Positions 6,663-9,019 of a stretch of DNA of 9,019 nt are shown one piece after another. Both the position numbers and the translations under genes were made by a program. This DNA is from Bryobacterales bacterium (GTDB taxonomy: Bacteria; Acidobacteriota; Terriglobia; Bryobacterales; Bryobacteraceae). The notes below the pieces were generated by a model that searched no databases, was not told where the DNA came from, and worked only from the letters and a program-made list of their open reading frames with translations. The DNA lies in the NCBI GenBank assembly GCA_003132865.1, contig PKYZ01000602.1, forward strand, positions 1 through 9,019, read 5' to 3'. The first letter of the stretch is position 1. Every line of letters begins with the position of its first letter.

Positions 6663-7799
6663 TCAATTGTCGTAAGGCTTCCCCTCGGCGAGAGACTTAG
6701 CCATGGCTTCAAGGTTCTGCCGGTTTTGATCGTCGGGGGCCTGCGCCGCCGCTTTCTGAGCGTACTCCGCCGCTTTCTTGTAGTCGCCAACCGCCATGTA
6801 ACCTCGCGCCAGGCCGACGTTCACCGGCCACGCGTCGCCATGGCGCTCGGCATTCAGCTTGAAGACTTCTAAGGCCTCCCGATTCTTCTTTGCGGCGATC
6901 AATTGGCGGCCGTACTGATGGATCTGGAGGCTCGTCGTGGTGGGGTCGTGCACCGCAGTCTGCATGATTGTCTGGGCCTCCGCATCGCGGCCCATTTTCA
7001 ACAGTACTTGCGCTTTCGTGCTTAGTGTGTCGAAGTTGGTCTGGCCGACGAAGGGCATTTTGATCGCCAGGTCCGCCCAGTTTAAGGCGTCCTCCAGGTG
7101 CGTCCCGGCTTGCACGCAAAACTGCGCGGCCGCGTCGTAGGCCTGCGGATTGAAACCGCCAGCGCCGGTGAGTTCCTGGCGCAGCTTGGTGACATAGATC
7201 TCGTTGACGTTATCCACTTTGATATTGAGCGGCACAGCCAGTTCTTCCCACTGCAACTCGGCCGTGGCTTCGGCGGGACGGCGGGCGGTGAACTCGTAGG
7301 TCAGCCACTCGCGGTATTCATGCTTGGCTGGTTTGATCTTTACGCGCAGCGCGTCCTGGCTTTCGTCATAGAAGAAGCTGCCCCAGGCCGAGGCGTTCTT
7401 CGAGAAAATGACGGTCCATTCGTCCGGTCCCGCAATGAGATGCAATCCATACTGGCCGGCAGCTAGCGGCTGGCCTTCGATTGTGACCGGATCGGAGACC
7501 GTGAATATCGTGTTCTCGTTGGCGCCGCCGCGCCACGGACTCGGCTTTCCGCTGTGGAAACCCAGGTCCGTCAGGCCGTAGGGGACCAGCTTGCCCCAGA
7601 TTTGGCCGCGCCTGTCTTTGCCGCCAGGACCGTGCACAGCAGGGCTGGAGTAATCGATCGTGACCTTCACCGGGCCAATGAACTGAGTCACCGATGCCTT
7701 CTGATTGTTCCCGCTGGGCGGAAGCGTCAACCCCGGAAATTGGGCAGACAGCGATCCGGACAGGGATAGGGCGAGAGAGATCTGAAGCAGAGTGCGCAT
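6663..7799 (-). CDS. Secreted DUF2911 domain protein with C-terminal TPR repeats
   Basis: This 378-residue protein has a signal peptide (about 1-19, ending SLSAQ). A DUF2911 domain follows (about 35-175), with SVTQFIGPVKVTIDYSSPAV, RRGQIWGKLVPYG, WRGGANENTIFTVSDPV, AAGQYGLHLI, WTVIFSKNASAWGSFFYDES and a closing LTYEF strand. From about 235 to 372 there are helical TPR-type repeats (LEDALNWADLAI, DAEAQTIMQTAV, NREALEVFKLNAE, GDYKKAAEYAQKAAAQAPDD). This domain pair is common in secreted proteins of Acidobacteriota and Bacteroidota; the function is not known, and TPRs suggest protein contacts in the periplasm. ATG at 7799 places the signal peptide directly at the N-terminus, although no clear Shine-Dalgarno is seen. 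An AT-rich stretch (about 7832-7843) between it and the ferredoxin gene could hold a -10 element, so it may have its own promoter. Confidence 0.9.
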   Translation of the reverse strand: MRTLLQISLALSLSGSLSAQFPGLTLPPSGNNQKASVTQFIGPVKVTIDYSSPAVHGPGGKDRRGQIWGKLVPYGLTDLGFHSGKPSPWRGGANENTIFTVSDPVTIEGQPLAAGQYGLHLIAGPDEWTVIFSKNASAWGSFFYDESQDALRVKIKPAKHEYREWLTYEFTARRPAEATAELQWEELAVPLNIKVDNVNEIYVTKLRQELTGAGGFNPQAYDAAAQFCVQAGTHLEDALNWADLAIKMPFVGQTNFDTLSTKAQVLLKMGRDAEAQTIMQTAVHDPTTTSLQIHQYGRQLIAAKKNREALEVFKLNAERHGDAWPVNVGLARGYMAVGDYKKAAEYAQKAAAQAPDDQNRQNLEAMAKSLAEGKPYDN

Positions 7800-7841
7800 A
7801 CGACAGCAGACGCGGCAACTCTGGAATCGTTTGGTTATTAT

Positions 7842-8099
7842 TCAGTTCTTGCCGTAGTGCGCCGCGTTTTCCGCCGCGAAATGCGCCAACTCGGCGGGCA
7901 GCTCGTCGAGCGGATAGACTGCGTTCGCGGTGCACACCGGCACGCACGCGCCGCAATCGATGCAGTCGTCGGGTTCGACGTACAGGTGTTTCGCTTCCTC
8001 GAACCCGGCTTCATCCTTCTTCGGGTGGATGCAATCGACCGGGCAGGCTTCCACGCACAATTCATCTTTGGTACAAGCTTCGGTTATAACGTAGGCCAT
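7842..8099 (-). CDS. Seven-iron-type ferredoxin (3Fe-4S/4Fe-4S)
   Basis: A small (85-residue) soluble electron carrier starting MAYVITEAC. The cysteines are C9, C15, C19, C23 (ACTKDELCVEACPVDCIHP) and C46, C49, C52, C56 (CIDCGACVPVC). By comparison with Azotobacter-type seven-iron ferredoxins, C9, C15 and C56 should hold a 3Fe-4S cluster and C19, C46, C49, C52 a 4Fe-4S cluster, with C23 spare. Two details differ from that model: C9 and C15 are 5 residues apart rather than 7, and C56 is followed by T instead of P. The second half is acidic (EEAKHLYVEPDD, PLDELPAE), typical for a docking surface. I chose ATG at 8099 because the family starts MAYVI; the frame stays open to a GTG at 8219, which lies in the structured spacer. 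Redox partner not identifiable here. Confidence 0.93.
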   Translation of the reverse strand: MAYVITEACTKDELCVEACPVDCIHPKKDEAGFEEAKHLYVEPDDCIDCGACVPVCTANAVYPLDELPAELAHFAAENAAHYGKN

Positions 8100-8225
8100 A
8101 GGGATTCCGGCGGTGGAGAGGCAATTCCCTTGCCAGAACGTAAGCCGAGCAAAAGAGGGGAGATCCTCGCCGGGGGCCAGGCCCCGGTTGGGGCATTCCA
8201 CGCAGACGCGTTCGGGCACTTGCCC
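8100..8225. other. Structured intergenic spacer between Uma2 and ferredoxin genes
   Basis: This spacer has two hairpin-capable segments. CCGGGG (8170-8175) pairs with CCCCGG (8182-8187) over a 6-base loop. GGGGCA (8190-8195) pairs with TGCCCC (8221-8226), enclosing a second perfect pair ACGC (8200-8203)/GCGT (8208-8211). The outer stem reaches the Uma2 stop codon, so it may protect or end that transcript, but no U-run follows immediately on the minus strand; the nearest is TTTT at about 8151-8155. The frame open through it upstream of the ferredoxin has no family match that I recognise. Confidence 0.4.
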
Positions 8226-8780
8226 CTACCTGCGCGATCCCCAGGCGAACAGAGACGCGAGCTGGAGTGCGAAACCGGGCAGCAAATCGGTCTCCACCGG
8301 CTGGCTCCATTCGAGGGAGCGGGCAATATCTCCGCGATGGATCTGCACGGTTCGCGATTTTGGGTAGACCTGCCACACTTCCGTGGTCCCGTTTCGCAGG
8401 TAGGCGCGGACCTTGTCGTGGCTTTCGGAGGCGCGCTCGGTTGGCGAGATGACTTCGATGGCAATGTCCGGTGCGCCGGATATGGGAACCTTGTCGGGAT
8501 TCAGGCGGGTCGCCTTTTCCCCAATCACAACACCCACATCAGGCCGGACGCGGTCGTTCTCCGTCAGGGCAAATTCAACATCCTGGTAGGCCAGGCCCAC
8601 TGTCCCGCTTTGCCGGAGATAGCGTCGCACAGCCAGCAGTATCTCGAACACGATATCCTGATGACGCGGCGTCGGACTGGACACAGAAATCAGATCTCCG
8701 TTGACCAGTTCCCAGCGCCGGCCCTCTTCATAGGGCATGGCGTCGAACTGGGCACCGGTGATGGTAGTGGTCGTGGCCAT
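8226..8780 (-). CDS. Uma2-family putative restriction-fold endonuclease (DUF820)
   Basis: This 184-residue protein belongs to the Uma2/DUF820 family, which has a PD-(D/E)xK restriction-endonuclease-like fold. Readable motifs are YEEGRRWELVNGDLI (17-31), the central RPDVGVV (79-85) with candidate metal ligand D81, DIAIEVISP (105-113) with candidate E109, downstream K123 in HDKVRAYLRNG, and TEVWQVYP (133-140). The C-terminus LLPGFALQLASLFAWGSRR is usual for the family. Nuclease activity is inferred from the fold; no biological target is established, and members often occur as multi-copy paralogues. The ATG at 8780 follows AGAGGA at a good distance. A TTGACC (minus strand, 8822-8827) and CATAAT (8797-8802) pair may be its promoter, but the 19-base spacer and very short leader make that weak. 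A second copy lies directly upstream. Confidence 0.92.
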   Translation of the reverse strand: MATTTTITGAQFDAMPYEEGRRWELVNGDLISVSSPTPRHQDIVFEILLAVRRYLRQSGTVGLAYQDVEFALTENDRVRPDVGVVIGEKATRLNPDKVPISGAPDIAIEVISPTERASESHDKVRAYLRNGTTEVWQVYPKSRTVQIHRGDIARSLEWSQPVETDLLPGFALQLASLFAWGSRR

Positions 8781-8907
8781 GCAGAATGTCCTCTCTATTA
8801 TGACTCAAGTGCGCAGTCGCCGGTCAATGCTAGTTCACCGTGACACTCACCGCCAGGGGCGGGGATGCCATTAGCCACAAACTTTGAGGGAGCTCGCAAC
8901 GCGATCT
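8781..8907. other. Spacer between tandem Uma2 genes with a possible broken short frame
   Basis: No intact gene is visible. On the minus strand a GTG overlapping the upstream Uma2 stop (GTGA, 8908-8911) opens a frame reading KIALRAPSKFVANGIPAP, and one base off the neighbouring frame continues LAVSVTVN and TAG at about 8831. One extra C in the CCCC run (about 8858-8861) would join them into a peptide of some 27 residues. I do not recognise it. It could equally be the decayed end of the upstream Uma2 gene or noise. Confidence 0.25.
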
Positions 8908-9019
8908 TCACGCGAACAGCGATGCGAGCTGGAGCGCGAAACCGGGCAGCAGATCGGTCTCGACCGGCTGGCTCCATTCCAGGGACCGGGCAGTCTCTCC
9001 GCGATGGATCTGCACGGTT
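8908..9019 (-). CDS. Second Uma2-family protein, C-terminal fragment (start beyond window)
   Basis: Only the last 36 residues are in the window: TVQIHRGETARSLEWSQPVE then TDLLPGFALQLASLFA and stop TGA at 8908-8910. They match residues 144-179 of the Uma2 protein at 8226-8780 except for ET in place of DI at two positions. The copy stops right after LASLFA, lacking the final WGSRR of its neighbour. The DNA copies (8912-9019 and 8245-8352) differ at 9 of 108 positions by my hand alignment. This is a recent tandem duplication on the same strand. The catalytic motifs lie outside the window, so integrity cannot be judged. Confidence 0.88.
   Translation of the reverse strand, partial: TVQIHRGETARSLEWSQPVETDLLPGFALQLASLFA

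Noticed and set aside
8100..8219. 40-residue N-terminal extension of the ferredoxin containing CVECPNRG
   Set aside because: Ferredoxins of this kind begin MAYVI; the extension covers the hairpin spacer and has only two cysteines, with no paired zinc-ribbon half.
1..9019. CRISPR array, tRNA, rRNA, insertion sequence or toxin-antitoxin pair
   Set aside because: No regularly spaced repeats, no cloverleaf-like or rRNA-like sequence, and no transposase motif or terminal inverted repeats were seen. Uma2 is nuclease-like but has no antitoxin-like partner here.

Overview
The window is GC-rich (roughly 60% or more by eye) and densely packed with genes. All recognisable genes are chromosomal housekeeping or accessory types. 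The mix of small secreted proteins (ThuA-like, DUF3108, DUF2911 with TPR, DUF3592), a Uma2-family pair and a ligase-associated exonuclease/ligase pair fits Acidobacteriota, most like the Solibacter/Bryobacter group. That assignment is my inference from protein style; there is no rRNA or marker gene here to prove it.

Layout. Positions 31-2731 (minus strand) hold a three-gene operon with two 4-base stop/start overlaps: a secreted DUF3108 protein, a secreted SGNH/GDSL hydrolase and a secreted ThuA-like protein. A 34-base AT-containing gap separates it from a divergent plus-strand unit: a DUF3592-like membrane protein (2766-3425), whose conserved C-terminal half continues out of frame to about 3630, then a metallo-beta-lactamase-fold DNA exonuclease and an ATP-dependent DNA ligase overlapping by ATGA. 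The last two belong to the known ligase-associated DNA repair set, but the helicase and metallophosphoesterase partners are not in the window. Converging on the ligase are minus-strand genes: a small coiled-coil protein (also frameshifted at its C-terminus), a secreted DUF2911/TPR protein, a seven-iron-type ferredoxin and a Uma2-family putative nuclease. The window ends inside a second, nearly identical Uma2 paralogue.

The clearest unexplained signal is a set of apparent single-base deletions: two in the DUF3592 gene, one in the coiled-coil gene and possibly one in the spacer between the Uma2 genes. In each case recognisable protein sequence resumes in the next frame. This looks either like indel errors in a draft or metagenome assembly, or like real decay. 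The exonuclease also lacks a normal start codon where its family usually begins. I did not find a convincing new defence system, CRISPR array, tRNA, rRNA or insertion sequence.
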